In this document: positions 10,828-22,129 of the stretch, in pieces
How positions within the stretch are numbered: the stretch's first letter is position 1
Layout of the letters: each line of letters opens with the position of its first letter
Origin: Drechslera avenae
Taxonomy: Eukaryota; Ascomycota; Dothideomycetes; Pleosporales; Pleosporaceae
Reading direction: 5' to 3'
NCBI GenBank assembly: GCA_034640345.1
Contig: JAXRVH010000014.1
Location: 496,001-560,000 of the forward strand
Length of the DNA: 64,000 nucleotides
The notes under the pieces: model-generated
The model's database searches: none
The model's input: only the letters and a program-made list of their open reading frames with translations
What the model was told of the DNA's origin: nothing
Made by a program: the position numbers and the translations under genes

Positions 10828-11875
10828 CTAGAGCATGACCATGAAACCAGCGACGAGAGCAGCAAAGACGCCACTGAAAGACTGTGCGCTGAAGCCAGGG
10901 GCGACATTGGCAGTAGCTTGGGCAGGGCCAGAGCTAGTGGTTGAGCTCGCGTTGCCTGCACCACCTGCTGCACCACCTGCGGCACCGCCTGCGCTACCGG
11001 AGCCGCCGGCGGCAGCACCGCCGCCAGCTGAGGGCGAGGTGGGAGTGTTTCCACCGGCCGCACTTCCTGAGCCTCCTGCGCCGCCAGAGGCCATGCCAGG
11101 AGAGAGTGTCTCGGGTGCTTTGGCGGCAAGAGCGACGAAAGCGGCAAGTGTCTTGTTTCCGGTTTTGGCTCTGTTAGGGGTTGTTAGGACATGTATCTTG
11201 TGGATTACTTGTAGACGGCCAAGACATTGCGGGATGAGAATACGTACGCGTTGATGGCTCCAACCATGCCGCCCTGGCAATGCTTAGCTTGCGAGCAGTA
11301 GAACCAGATTGGCTTGGTGTCGGGGACGCGGATAGTGTATGTGAGGATGTTCTTAGTAGCGGCGGCAGTGGCGTTTGTGGGCATGAAACCAGAGAAGAAA
11401 GCATCTGTCTTGTTGGGCATGATGTTCTGGATAGGTACGCAAGGGTTGTCAAAGGTTGATTGCACAACGGAGTGGTTCTGTGATTCTGTTAGTTATTGTG
11501 CCTCTATTGACACTAGCGAACGAGAATTACCTTGGGGTGAAACTGGAACTGGACCAAGTCGCCTGCTGCGGCCTGAATATCGGCTGGGAGGAAGACCAAG
11601 CTACCGTTTGTGCCTCCAACTTGGACGACGTGAGTCTTGGTCATGCCTTCCGCAGCGGCACCAGCAGCACCAGCACCGGCACCCATTCCGCCCTTCATGT
11701 CTCCACCCTTAGGTTGGGTGCTGTTCATTCCACCCTTCATCTCCCCACCGGCCATTCCACCGGCAGCCATTGAAGGCGTAGCAGCGGCAGCGTTCTCAGC
11801 TACGGCGGCAGCTGGTGTCTGGGCGTATGCCAGGGCCACGATAGCAGCGAGGACAGTTGCTCTTGAGAAGTACAT
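10828..11875 (-). CDS. Secreted GPI-type cupredoxin (extracellular serine/glycine-rich protein)
   Basis: Three exons on the minus strand: 11875-11531, 11477-11248 and 11170-10828. The introns are 53 nt (GTAATT...CAG) and 77 nt (GTACGT...CAG), and the product is 305 aa. MYFSRATVLAAIVALAYAQ is a signal peptide. A Gly/Met-rich spacer follows (GGMAGGEMKGGMNS). The cupredoxin domain comes next: THVVQVGG, LVFLPADIQAAAGDLVQFQF, then HPK joined across intron 1 to NHSVVQSTFDNPC, and WFYCSQAKHCQGGMVGAIN. The last motif supplies Cys, His and Met in the spacing of a type-1 copper site, with the His of NHSV as the other ligand. A Gly/Ala/Ser-rich stalk and a hydrophobic C-terminus (FSGVFAALVAGFMVML) suggest GPI anchoring. 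Copper binding is inferred from the ligands; the cellular role (wall or redox) is unknown. Confidence 0.88.
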
Positions 11876-13126
11876 GTTGGTTGTTGATTGTGATGTGCGT
11901 AGTCGTAGTAGCGATTGTGATATTAGATTCGCGAATTTGTGACTGGATCTCGTCAAGAGAGGGCAGTAAGGCGACTAGCGCTTGAAGTTTTTGAATAAAA
12001 AAGCTGTAATCGAACTGGACTAGCCAGATATCGGTATTATAATCTAAAAGATTGTGAAGAAGGAAAAAAAAGGCAATGAAAATGCACACAAGAGAACCTG
12101 AGATGCTGAAGCTGATGATGATGATGAGAAGCCTGAACACTGAGGGGCTATAGGCGGTCTTAAGGCATGCAAAGTTGCAGTTGCGTGGCAAACGGCGGTT
12201 AGTCACCTTTCCGATACCCAAGGCTGGGGCTGCGACGCTTTGGATGCGAATCGTGCTTCAGACGCCTATTTTGGGGAAGTAACCCTGCAAAACGAGGCTG
12301 AAAACGGGCATCACCAACGACATTTTCCAAGCACAAAGTATTTTTCTTGACAGGACTATTGTCATGCAGTCTGCGTGCGCGCAAAGCAAACAGGTTGAGA
12401 TTTCGCGCATTTCCGAGTCGGTATATGCGATTACTGACGTGTGGTAGGGACAAAATCGCGAAGTTGGTGTTCTCAACGAACGCGGCCAGGGTGTTGAAGA
12501 TGCGACGCGGTTCGCGTTCCGTCCGTGTTTGAGCCCAGCTGTAACATGCTTCAGGCTGCCCGTGGCAACGGCAGGTGAGAAACCGATCAAGTCAGGCCTC
12601 CGGAATGTCCGTTTGCGGGATTGTGCATAACAAATTAACCTCGAAAATATTTGCGCAGAGATGTATGTCAGGTCTCGAGCGTCAGGCACCGGTACAGCAT
12701 GTTTCAAACATGTCAGAATTGCCACGACTATGATTAGATATATAGAGCCTTTGGCCTGAGCTGGTACGGCAAGTCATACGAGAGGACGACGGAAGTGTAC
12801 AAGTGCATATTTGGGCCCGGTGCCTTGTCCGCCTGCTGGCTACTGTAGGGCGTATCTACCTCTGATGCGACAAGTTTCCGTCTGGCCTCGTTGTTGAAGA
12901 TGGGGCGCGAACATTGGCTTGCCTGCCACCCTAGGCCCCAAGGGTTCGTGGGCGTGTACATGTCGCGTATGATCGCCGTCGCCGCAGTGAAGCAAGCGCT
13001 CTGTTTACGTATTCAAGCCTGACCGCTGCGGGATCCATTCGAACGCGTTTGAGCATGCGCCTGGGCGTTTAATTGTATGGCACATGTCGACCAGACGGTG
13101 CTGCGGGCTTTTGTTCCGCTCCTCGC
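11876..13126. other. Intergenic region, 1.25 kb
   Basis: Holds the cupredoxin promoter and the 3' side of the CENP-X gene. Open frames here lack ATG starts or recognisable content, so none is called. Confidence 0.4.
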
Positions 13127-13699
13127 TCAAAAGTCCAACACAAGCTGGGGCGTCAATCTCTCCAAGTCCTCGACCTGCAAGAACCCATCAACAACACCAC
13201 CATCTTTGGCCGCCACCTTCCTCTCGTCCTTGCTCCTCAGGAACGCCTCGGTGACGAAGATGTCAATGTATTTCCCCACTAGCTTCATCGCACCAGTTTG
13301 TATCTGAATGTTGGGATCGTCAAAATTCTCGAGCAGGAGACGGGCGAGAAGCGGTCGGGGGACTACGGGTTCTGCGAGCGAAGGATTGGCTGGTGGAGGC
13401 GCGGAACGGGTGGCTGCGGGTGCGACGTCTTCCATGATGGAGTCGAAGTCGTCACTATCGATACCGTCTGGGACTCGCTCCAAGGCGTCTGCGTCTTGGT
13501 CATCGTCGTCGGATAGATCAATGACATCAGCTGCTGGCTGGAAGGCGGCTCTCGACGCAGTCGCACTGCTCTTGTTTGCAGCGCCATTTGCGCGCTTTGT
13601 GCCCGTAGTCGGCTGGGAAGTCGCGTTCACCGGCCGGGGCGGGTTGAAGGCCGGGCCCTTTCTGCGTGCGGCATTCGCAGGCACCTTCTTTGGGGGCAT
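13127..13699 (-). CDS. CENP-X / MHF2-like histone-fold protein
   Basis: CENP-X (MHF2) pairs with CENP-S (MHF1) in a histone-fold complex that acts at kinetochores and with the FANCM/Mph1 helicase at stalled forks. The 190-aa frame starts at ATG 13699 (MPPKKVPANAARRKG). The frame is open further upstream to 13813, but this Met fits the family better. The first 110 residues are basic and then disordered, with an acidic stretch (VIDLSDDDDQDADALE) resembling a SUMO-interacting motif. The C-terminal 80 residues form the domain: PRPLLARLLLENFDDPNIQI, then KLVGKYIDIFVTEAFLRS, then DGFLQVEDLERLTPQLVLDF, which closely matches the CENP-X ending (FLEVEDLEKLAPQLLLDF type). No intron is seen. SUMO binding is only a guess from the motif. 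Confidence 0.85.
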   Translation of the reverse strand: MPPKKVPANAARRKGPAFNPPRPVNATSQPTTGTKRANGAANKSSATASRAAFQPAADVIDLSDDDDQDADALERVPDGIDSDDFDSIMEDVAPAATRSAPPPANPSLAEPVVPRPLLARLLLENFDDPNIQIQTGAMKLVGKYIDIFVTEAFLRSKDERKVAAKDGGVVDGFLQVEDLERLTPQLVLDF

Positions 13700-15370
13700 G
13701 ATGGGATGTCGTTGAGCTTGGGTTGAGCCGTGGGCCGATGCGTGGCCGTGTAAAGCCAAGCGGACAGCGCTTGTGATGGTGCCCGGCTTGGATATGGAAA
13801 AAGCAACGGGCAAGGCGGCGCGCCATCACGTGTACGTCATACTCAACAATGGCCGCGCGACATTCACGGATCGCGTCACATTACGTGCATCGACCTTGTA
13901 CAGAAGTAGAGAGTCGGCATGCTCAAAGTATACTTTGCCGTGGTTCCCTGACTCTGTGCCGCGGAGACTTTGCGAGTGGTGGCTTGCTCACTTGAATCCC
14001 CCCACCATTGAAGCATAGCTAAGGGGCGCACGCCCAGCAGCAACAATGAACGCCTTGTTGCTTGTCATGACCAAAATGTGCACCATCGCAATCAAGACAC
14101 TTTCGCAAGGCTGCTGCTCCTCCTGAGCGCCAAGCCAGCTTGTCTCGAACCCAATAAATACAGTTGCTCCCAAGGACGATCCATCTTGTCCCCACGCCAC
14201 GGCTCGCCCTCGTATTGAGAGTCGACCACAGAGCGGGACGCACCGACGCACCGCTCAACCCATATTGACAATTACGGCTGCTTGCGTAGGCTCCCGTGGC
14301 TAACCAAGGCCCGGTAGATGGTAAGACTATCATCTTAGATCTGGCTACCGTACACCATACCGCCTTGGTGCCGCACAAGGTTGGTTTCATGGGCACCAAG
14401 AAGGCCATCAGCAGGGAGGTAGTCGTGTGCTTGAATGGACGTGAGCTCATCTGTGGGGAAATGAGCACAAGGTTGCAGATGCAGCGGGTAGGGTACGTCG
14501 TTGCACAGCGCTGGCAGCAGACGGTTTGTAAGGGGTTTGACGTGCAGGTCGCCTGACACCTAGTACGAGATGGAGGTGTGGGACGGGCAAAGAGGGCTTT
14601 TTGCAACTGGATGAATTCGGTCGAGCACCATGGTTGCGATTGGGTGCTGACGAGAATATCTCGAATCTGTCATTTCAGCAGAAAGCGAGGCCGCGAGACA
14701 ATGGCGGCTAGTATCCACCATGCCGGTTTGCTATCCCCGTAGTGGTGGGCGAAACGGTATACATTTGGCAGGCAGCAGGTGTTGTCAATTAGAGGCCCAT
14801 TGAATACAGTGGGGGGTTTAATAGTGGAGATTGTTAGGATGCTGCCGCCTTAGGGTCGAGACTCGCATCCTAGTACCTGCATTCAATGTGTGTTCCCATT
14901 CCTTGGCACCCCAAACGGAGAGGCACGGTTTAGCACAGTGGTGGTGGAGGTGTGTGGACCGTGAGATTAGCCTTTGCTCCATGTGGACGACATGCGCCCG
15001 TCTGGGTAACCGTGTGTCGGCCATTTCAGTCTGATGTGGCTTCGCTTGGACGGGCTTCCAGACTCTGGTCACGGGACACAGTGCAAGCAAGGCGGGTCCA
15101 GATAGAGTGCTTTGTGGGCTGCATGTTCCCGCTCGCGTACGCCGAAGTGATGCAGGACAGAGGTTGTGCGAAACCCACCAGGACCACGGTCCATGGTGGT
15201 GACGGTTAAACAAAAGCCGGACAGGGTCTGGTGGGGGGGTTAGGAGAATTGGCCGACGATGCAGAAGATGGGGATAGTGGCGCGGCTAGCAGGACAGTCA
15301 GACGTCAAGTGAGTGGTCGTGTGTGGCCCTTTTGCCATGGGGGGCTGCGCTTGGCACACATACTTGCTGC
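13700..15370. other. Gene-free part of a 2.7-kb intergenic region
   Basis: Upstream of CENP-X on one side and far upstream of the MIF-domain gene on the other. Several open frames exist (for example 14296-14556 plus and 14019-14606 minus), but they begin at GTG or TTG, overlap each other on opposite strands, and show no known domain. Confidence 0.4.
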
Positions 15371-15376
15371 GGCTTC

Positions 15377-15408
<32 letters not shown>

Positions 15409-15430
15409 TGTTGTTGTTGTTGTTGCTGCG
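15371..15430. repeat. CTG/TTG trinucleotide microsatellite
   Basis: A run of about sixteen CTG or TTG triplets (core 15378-15426) in non-coding DNA. It gives poly-Leu, poly-Val or poly-Ala shadows in several frames, none of them convincing as genes. Confidence 0.85.
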
Positions 15431-16387
15431 GTTGATGGCTTCTCCAGGGAGGAGGGGGTTGATAGCGCCTGCACCGCTACAGGCAGGGTTGCCCTTTCCC
15501 TTGCAGGGGATGCTGTTTTGATCCTCCCCTCTTGATCAGGCAAGTGCAGCTGTCCAGCTGGCAAGAGCCATGTTCTTGCAGAGGAAGCCGCGAGGTTTCA
15601 GCGGCAGGAGCGCCCGGTGGCGTCGTCGGTCGGGTCCAGAGCATGACTGAAGCAGACATTTCGCAACACATTCCGGGCTACATGGCTTGCTGAGAGAGCT
15701 GCTGAGAAGGCTGCTGCGGCCGTCGACGGCAATGTGTTGGAGCTGCTCGAGTGGCCGATAGCAGCACTCACCGCCGGCGCTTGACCTCTTCCCGCACACG
15801 CCAGCACTGCATGCAGATAAGGACTTGCGCACAGCCGTCTCCAGGCACGCCACGCCAAACGTCAGTCCAATTCCTGTGCATGCGCCCTAAACTGCATAGT
15901 CGCCCATCCCTGTCGCCATACCCAAAGCCTGGTCCGACAAGTGGCATGCGGCAAGACTTGAGCCAGACGCTCGCCGTGCTATATAGCACATTGTGGTTCG
16001 CTGCAAAGAGGCCGGCATGTAGCACCTGCTCAGCCAAATATTGACCTTTTTTTTGGTTTTCTCGGGCTGCCATTGCGGGGTCCTCTCTTGCACGTCATTC
16101 ACAACCACTTCCTCTCGTGCCCGTCCCATCTAGATAAAGACTGAGACACCCCCGCGACTCAAGTCGACACAGCAGCATAGACGTGCGCCCTGATATCATC
16201 CGCGCTCTTGGAGGTTGCACCAACGTCCTCATCCATATCTACGCCAACCCAATCCAGCCCTTATCCTGAGGAATTCCCTTTGCGGCTCCCCAAACAAACA
16301 AAACGGCCCGTTGTCCATTCAAACACCTGGCTTCTTCACTCTTCCCCTACCTTTCCTTCCCTCCCCTACCTTCTTGATCCCACCGCA
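15431..16387. promoter_or_regulatory. Upstream region and pyrimidine-rich leader of the MIF-domain gene
   Basis: A perfect 14-bp palindrome GTGCTATATAGCAC sits at 15976-15989 and contains a TATATAG element, about 400 bp before ATG 16388. From about 16270 the DNA becomes C/T-rich on the plus strand, as fungal leaders often are just before the start. Confidence 0.4.
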
Positions 16388-17566
16388 ATGCCCCATTCGG
16401 TCAACCACTCCACCTCGACCGCAGCCAAGATGTCACGCCCATCGTCAACCTCGAGCAACGCCTTCCCCAGACAGGCCGGCACCGCTCTGCTCTCGCCCGA
16501 AAAAGTGGGAGAGCAGCTATCACCTTCGCCTTCGCAGTTTTCCTTTGCCTCCTCACCTCACTCTGTCCAAGAAGCCGAGGCCGAAGCGCGCAACCGAGCC
16601 CAGAGCAACGCCGCCAGCAATGGATTGCGCCCCATGACTTCGACTTCGCGTTCGCGTGCCCAGTTTTACGAGGACCAGTTTTCTTACAAGGACAGCATCG
16701 CATCATCGGCCCGCGAGCGCGTGTCCAAAGACGCTCCTATTGTAGCCGAGCTGCGGACCAACGTTATCGTAAGCCTCACTGCCGGCCGTGCACTGATCAT
16801 GTTTCCACAAATAACTAACCTGGTGTAGATCAACGACGAATACACTCTAGTCACTGACCTCTCACACCACCTCTCCATGCGCTACCAAAGACCCGAAACG
16901 TCGATTATGATCACCGTCAACCACTCAGCCTGTCTGCTTCTTGGCGGTTCTTTTGAGCCGACCTATGTTCTCACCATTAACGCCCTGCCTGTGCAGGTCC
17001 AGCCCACCACCAATAAGCGCAATGCATCTCTTATCCAAACATTCATGGCTGAGTCAATCGGCGTCTCATCTGACCGGGGCATCGTCAAATTCATCCCCAT
17101 CCCCGAAGAGAGCCTAGCCATGAACGGCATGACCATCCTGGGCGAGATTGAGCGTATGGAGCGACAGACGGGCGAAGACTCTAGCAACATCAGACGTGCC
17201 GTGACCAAGAGTTCACGCAAGTCTGTCGTGGCAAAAGCAAAGAGTAGCATGCAGCTCTCTCGTGGTCTGTCCAAAGCTGACCCGGGAGCAAGAGCAGTCG
17301 TCGCCTCTGAGCCTGTTCATGATGGTCCACTCGACTCCGGAGTAGCTGTCAACGAGCAAGGCATAGATCAGAAGCCCGGCAATATCAAGCTTGCAAACAA
17401 AAAGTCCGAACCCCTGCTCTCCATCATGGCCAAAAAGACCACCTCGAGGCCTGGGTCGAGGTCTGTTCCAGCCGAGCTTCCTCCACCACCGCCCATCCCC
17501 GCCTCCAACCCTACAACACCAGCGGTCAATAAGCGCAAAAGCTTCATGAGCGTCTTCCGTCGATGA
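16388..17566 (+). CDS. MIF / L-dopachrome-tautomerase-like domain protein with long N- and C-terminal extensions
   Basis: Two exons, 16388-16768 and 16829-17566, with a 60-nt intron (GTAAGC...TAG, branch-like ACTAAC); 372 aa. About residues 118-235 show the macrophage-migration-inhibitory-factor fold: IVAELRTNVI at the first strand, VNHSACLLLGGSFEPTYVLT (family pattern xLxFGGSxxPCAL), then NASLIQTFMAESIGVSSDRGIVKF. MIF tautomerases use a free N-terminal proline as catalytic base. Here the domain follows about 117 Ser-rich residues, so that base is absent from the N-terminus. The tail is disordered, ending with a poly-Pro stretch and KRKSFMSVFRR. No signal peptide is seen, so it is probably intracellular. 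The start at 16388 is the first ATG; ATG 16430 is an alternative. Catalytic activity is doubtful; the role is unknown. Confidence 0.85.
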
Positions 17567-19422
17567 TCGGTCCAACAAGAAAATATCGTTAGCATTGTCT
17601 AGCAGCATCTACTACTCGGCATAGTCGGCATCTTTCCTCCTTCTTCTTATGGCGTTTGAAAAGTATCGGTGACGGAAGGTGACTTTTTTTTTTCTCACGC
17701 TACACGCGTAGGTCGGACAACACAAACCTTGACCTGCTGTATACCCTTGTTGCGGCATCTGTCAGATTATGCATATTGCGCTACACACGGCATCCACCAC
17801 GCCGTCATTTCGCGGCGAACCGGCATTACAAGGCGTTTGGATTCAAGGGCATACACCGATTTGGTTCTCATTACAGCTCACAACAATATACCCTTTTGTT
17901 TTTTCTTTTGTTACACGGCTCGCTTTCTCTCCTGAGCGGAAAAAAAGGGCTTCCATAGAATTCTTAATCACTCACACACACACAAACATACGCACGTTCA
18001 CAGTCACAAGTCACAATACCGTTTTCTTTCTACCGAAAAGGCACCTTTGCACTAATGTTATGAATCGCGCATGGACTTTTGGTTCGCCGAGAAGCACACT
18101 CATGTGCCGTCATTCATTTCTACACCGCACTTTCCTTGCCGTTGACGGTCCGCCTAACATACTAGGCAGAGCACTTATGTTGGTTATCAGCATCGGGCCA
18201 GGCTACGAGCAACGACGGCGATGCCGTGCGGCAGACGCGTCTAGTACCTTTCTCTCTCTCCCCCGAGTCGAGTTGGTTCGTCGTCACAGCACAGTCACAC
18301 TAAGTCTAGACCGGCGCCGCTGCAAGCGACGACCGGCCGACGAAAATGCAGTAACAGCGACTTCCCGAAATCCCATTGCCCATCCAGACCTGGACCACAC
18401 ACGCGCGCGCCCAACGGCACGCCACCGGAAATATACGCTCGCCTCCAGCCCTTTTTCAACCCACCCTTTTTCTTCCTCGACACCGGACTCTCTCCTTCAA
18501 TTCGGACAAGAAGATGATGAGGGAGAAAAAAATACACATTTCTTGGCATACTGATGGGAAACAAAAACGGACACAATGACTAGCCTTGGTACGCGAAACT
18601 TACCTGCGATCACCTCACTAGGCTGGATTAAGGTTTACCGGCTTTGCTTCTTCAGCTCTCCACGTTCTTGGTTTCGCTCTCGGAGTTGGGAGGGAGAGGA
18701 GAGGTCTAAGCGCGGGGATGCTGAAATCTGGGCGGCAATGCCACGATTAGCAGGACTGGTTTTGCGTTGTGCAGCTTTTAGTTTGTTGGCTTGAAATTGG
18801 CGTTGATGGTGCCTTTTTTCGCAGGCATAAGTGAGTTGGCGCTGTGGGGTCCTTTGTCTTTACTTTTCTCTCCCTGAGGCCTTCTCCGTTGCTGTCGCCT
18901 AAAGGCGCAGCTACTTTCGGGAATCCGTCAAACCGACACGGGTTGCCAACACGGGTGGAGGGGGTTAAACAGAGAACAGAATATAGGATTTTGTGGCGTT
19001 TTTTTGGCGTTTTTGGGGGGCCGGGGGCCTAGAAGGCTTGAGCGTGGGTAGGGCTGGCTGGTGGACGGTGGGCCTGAATTACACATGATTACGTGCTGGG
19101 GTTTTCAAGGATGCTTGTATCCGTTGCGTGTTGTCCGTCATTCGCAAACATGCCTGCATTGGGGAGGGGATTGTTCGTGTCGTGTTCATTTTTTTTTTAA
19201 TTTGCTTGTTAGCTTTGGGTGGTTGCTTACAATTGTGAATTTCTCACCGAGCTAAATCGAGTTGGCGCAAGAGGGACAAGGGGAGGAGAGGAGAGTGTGG
19301 GAGGGGGTTTTTTTTCTTTAGCTAAAACCGACAAGATCGCTGAGGTTGTAAGTAAAGGGAAGGGAAAGAAAATTTGTCGCGCAACAGAGTACAAATGTCT
19401 GCGTGAACCAGGTTGCTGGATC

Positions 19423-19439
19423 GGGGGGGGGGGGGGGGG
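19423..19439. repeat. Homopolymer of 17 G
   Basis: An uninterrupted G17 in non-coding DNA, a likely site of length polymorphism or sequencing uncertainty, and able to form G-quadruplex-like structure. Confidence 0.85.
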
Positions 19440-19680
19440 TTTGTGTGGGTGTAGATGAGTGGAGGAGACAATGGCTATTCTTTTTTTTTGTTTTACCCAC
19501 TATGCCACACCATACCACACATGTCACATTTCCTACTAGCTAAGCTAAAGGTAACCCTAACCCTCCATTGTTATTTGGATACTACTGCATCTACTTGTAT
19601 AGATTTATCGCATCTTGCTATAATTAATGTCCAACCCCTCCTTTTTCTTTCCCATATCCAATCCAGTAGGGCTGGGTTTG

Positions 19681-19718
19681 TTTGTTTGTGTGTGTGTATG
19701 TGTATGTGTGTGTGTGTT
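19681..19718. repeat. GT-rich simple repeat
   Basis: An interrupted (TG)n tract in the gene-free region. Confidence 0.8.
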
Positions 19719-20416
19719 TTTTGCTTTCCAACCCTCTCTCTTTTTCTTCTCCTCCAACTACGTGGTTGGTGTACGGTAAGATGGCCCATGGTTGTAACAG
19801 CTGTTTGCGTTTTTACGTGTTTCAGCGACTGCTTCTTTTTTCGCCTTGATTCTCCCCAAGGATAGGGTTCTGCCTTTTCACTGTTTACAGTTTTTTATTG
19901 TGTTTTTTTAAATAATTAAGGTACGGGGCTAAGGGAGGATTTTTTCTTTCTTTCTCTGTGATGGATGAGAAAAAAGGGGGAGTCTTGCTCTGAGAATGGG
20001 ATTTTTTTGGTAGGTTGTATTGTCAGCGGAATAACATCTCATACAAGGTAAATCACAGGTCTATCACGGCACGCGTCACCCTGGTTTTATGGTACAGTCG
20101 TCCTACTTGGACACAGTGAGCCCCCTAGAACTTGCACGTAAAAGCTGTGGAACGGTTATAGCTACGAGACCTCTTTTGAGATTGCACGCTTTCACCCTCT
20201 TCCACCATGACACCACCATGTAATCTTTTCAGGCAGGTATCATTTTCGCGACATCACACTCACAATGCTATGTAAGACTCAGATTGAACCATCTAGGGAC
20301 CCGAAAGTCCCATTGTTCTATTTTTCCAATTTCTATTGTCAACAACAGCTTTCAATACTCCTTTAGAAGTGACTGACTACACACGTCCACGCTCAATCCA
20401 CAAATGCTCCAATCAC

Positions 20417-21436
20417 CTAGTCAACCCACGACCACTTTTTGGAAAACTTTATAAAAGCATCGTCCAAAAACTCTGGAATCGTGCCTAGCAACAAGCTACC
20501 CCGGCTACCACAGTCCTCGTCGACTGCCTTCTTCGCGGCCACATAGGATCCAGCACGGCGGCTGATCTTACGAGATATCAGTAGCTCGTCCACTGCTGCC
20601 TTGTTCGCCTTCATCTGCAACTTACCCACATCTGTCATGCGGGCTAGAAACGCGCATCTGAACACGTGGCGCTCTTGGCGAGGGACCTTTGCAACATTCG
20701 CATTGTACTGACCGAGGAGTTGTGCAAGTGGCTGCCAGAGCTTGAGATCGCTATCGGGCCTAGCAACCGCAGTGAGTAGGAGGGAGACTTCCCGGATCCA
20801 GTACTGCGTGGGCATATGGTACCATCGCGCTCTGGCCTTGAGGAAGCGGATGGCACGAACATACTCCATGGCGAAAAAGTCCAGGCTATCAAGCTCGTCT
20901 GAAGGCGCAGTTTCAAAACAGCGGATCAGGTCTGACTTGCAGATCTCGGGCGTGAAGGGGTTGGAGCGAGTGCATGTCTTCCGGGAGATGGGGGCTTGCA
21001 TGTGCAGGACGGGAGCGATGTCGGAACCTACCTCATCGTCTACAGTAGTCTCGGAGACGCTGGAAGCTACGCTTGTGGATGCGTCTTCCATCTCCTTGAG
21101 CATCTTGGCGAGTTCATCCATCACACTGTCGTCGTCATGGAGGATGAACCAATCTGGCAGCGAATCAACCGGAATTGGCTCGAAATCGTAGGACTCGCTG
21201 AGTATCAAGTCATCCTGAGGACTGCAGGTCTGGTGGCACACCTGGTCAGGCATCAATTCAAACTCATTGGGGGGTTCCATAACTGGTCCAGGCTCGTTAG
21301 TCATGTTGGAGATGTTGTTCTGCATGTTTTCCGCGAATGTGCTTGAGTGTTTTGTGTTGGGTTGAATAACTATACTTCTCTGTAGGAAGGGTCTTCTTAT
21401 ACTCTGGTGACTACGCATAGTGAATTGCGAATGCAT
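20417..21436 (-). CDS. Hypothetical protein (339 aa)
   Basis: A single frame from ATG 21436 to TAG 20417-20419. I do not recognise the family. The first 150 residues are acidic and probably disordered (FILHDDDSVMDELAKMLKEM, and a Ser/Thr/Glu stretch). The C-terminal half looks folded and helical: SDLIRCFETAPSDELDSLDF, AMEYVRAIRFLKARARWYH, YWIREVSLLLTAVARPDSDL, then a Lys/Arg-rich segment (SRKISRRAGSYVAAKKAV) and the end FLDDAFIKFSKKWSWVD. There is no signal peptide or membrane segment. A CTATATAG element lies about 90 bp upstream of the ATG. Other in-frame Met codons (MRSHQ, MQNN) could be the real start. Confidence 0.65.
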   Translation of the reverse strand: MHSQFTMRSHQSIRRPFLQRSIVIQPNTKHSSTFAENMQNNISNMTNEPGPVMEPPNEFELMPDQVCHQTCSPQDDLILSESYDFEPIPVDSLPDWFILHDDDSVMDELAKMLKEMEDASTSVASSVSETTVDDEVGSDIAPVLHMQAPISRKTCTRSNPFTPEICKSDLIRCFETAPSDELDSLDFFAMEYVRAIRFLKARARWYHMPTQYWIREVSLLLTAVARPDSDLKLWQPLAQLLGQYNANVAKVPRQERHVFRCAFLARMTDVGKLQMKANKAAVDELLISRKISRRAGSYVAAKKAVDEDCGSRGSLLLGTIPEFLDDAFIKFSKKWSWVD

Positions 21437-22129
21437 TATGGCGGGTTGGCACTTATGAATGTACTTTCACAATGCTTACTCTACTATGTGATGTATGTGG
21501 TGGCGATGTGTAATGGTAGGAGACACACTATATAGTCTGAAATATGTACGGCTACAATGACCAGTGAATTGGCTCTTGAGGAGGAGGAGCCTCGCCATGA
21601 GCGTACTCGGACATCTCTTTGGTGCGCGAGCCAGTCCCAACGACTATGGAGCTCGAGAAGCTGGGTACACTCCTCGATACAGATAAGTGATCCGGATGTT
21701 TTTCGTCATCTCTATGCTCTGACATCGCTGCTCAGGGGACATGACAATACGATTGGCATGTAAGAATTTCATGTCAGGTTCCCAGACGCACATGGAGGCT
21801 CAAGATAAAGCATCGTGAATGGTAAATCTGCCACCACAGAGTGAGTTGCGGGACATGGTACAAGACACAATGTAGATGAAAATTATCTGGGTGAGAAAAG
21901 GTCTCAACTGGTATACGTCATGATGACTTAAGCAGCATCCTACTTAGCGAGGCTCCGAATGAGTACTAATCTTCGACCCTGTCAATACAACTTCGTCATC
22001 AACTTCGTCATCTTAACAGCAACACAAATTGCATCCTTGAGCAGATCACGGTAGTTCCAAAGCTTGATATGTAGTTTCCGTGATGTTGAGCCAACGGCTC
22101 ACTTTCCGCCCTCTCATCTAACATCTGCC
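21437..22129. promoter_or_regulatory. Divergent intergenic region between the 339-aa gene and the FAD monooxygenase
   Basis: Holds the promoters of both genes. A palindromic CTATATAG at 21528-21535 could be the TATA element of the minus-strand gene. I see nothing distinctive for the plus-strand gene. Confidence 0.45.

Larger units (their letters stand above)
17567..20416. other. Gene-free region of 2.85 kb with low-complexity tracts
   Basis: Lies between the 3' end of the MIF-domain gene and the 3' end of the 339-aa gene, which is on the minus strand. It contains poly-T and G-rich tracts, G17 at 19423-19439 and a GT-rich stretch at 19681-19718. A two-copy TAACCC motif occurs near 19554-19564. 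Open frames (for example 17769-18554) have composition shifts typical of chance reading and are not called. Confidence 0.45.

Noticed and set aside
14019..14606. 195-codon minus-strand frame overlapped by an 86-codon plus-strand frame (14296-14556)
   Set aside because: Starts are TTG and GTG, the two frames compete on opposite strands and neither shows a known pattern.
15298..15564. Poly-Ala/Thr frame over the CTG/TTG repeat
   Set aside because: Produced by the microsatellite itself; no conserved sequence outside the repeat.
17769..18554. 261-codon plus-strand open frame
   Set aside because: No ATG-proximal context, mixed low-complexity content and no domain; lies in a long 3' intergenic region.
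19552..19566. TAACCC doublet resembling an interstitial telomere repeat (another partial copy near 57100)
   Set aside because: Only about two units; such words occur by chance and also as promoter motifs. Core genes all around argue against a telomere or fusion point.
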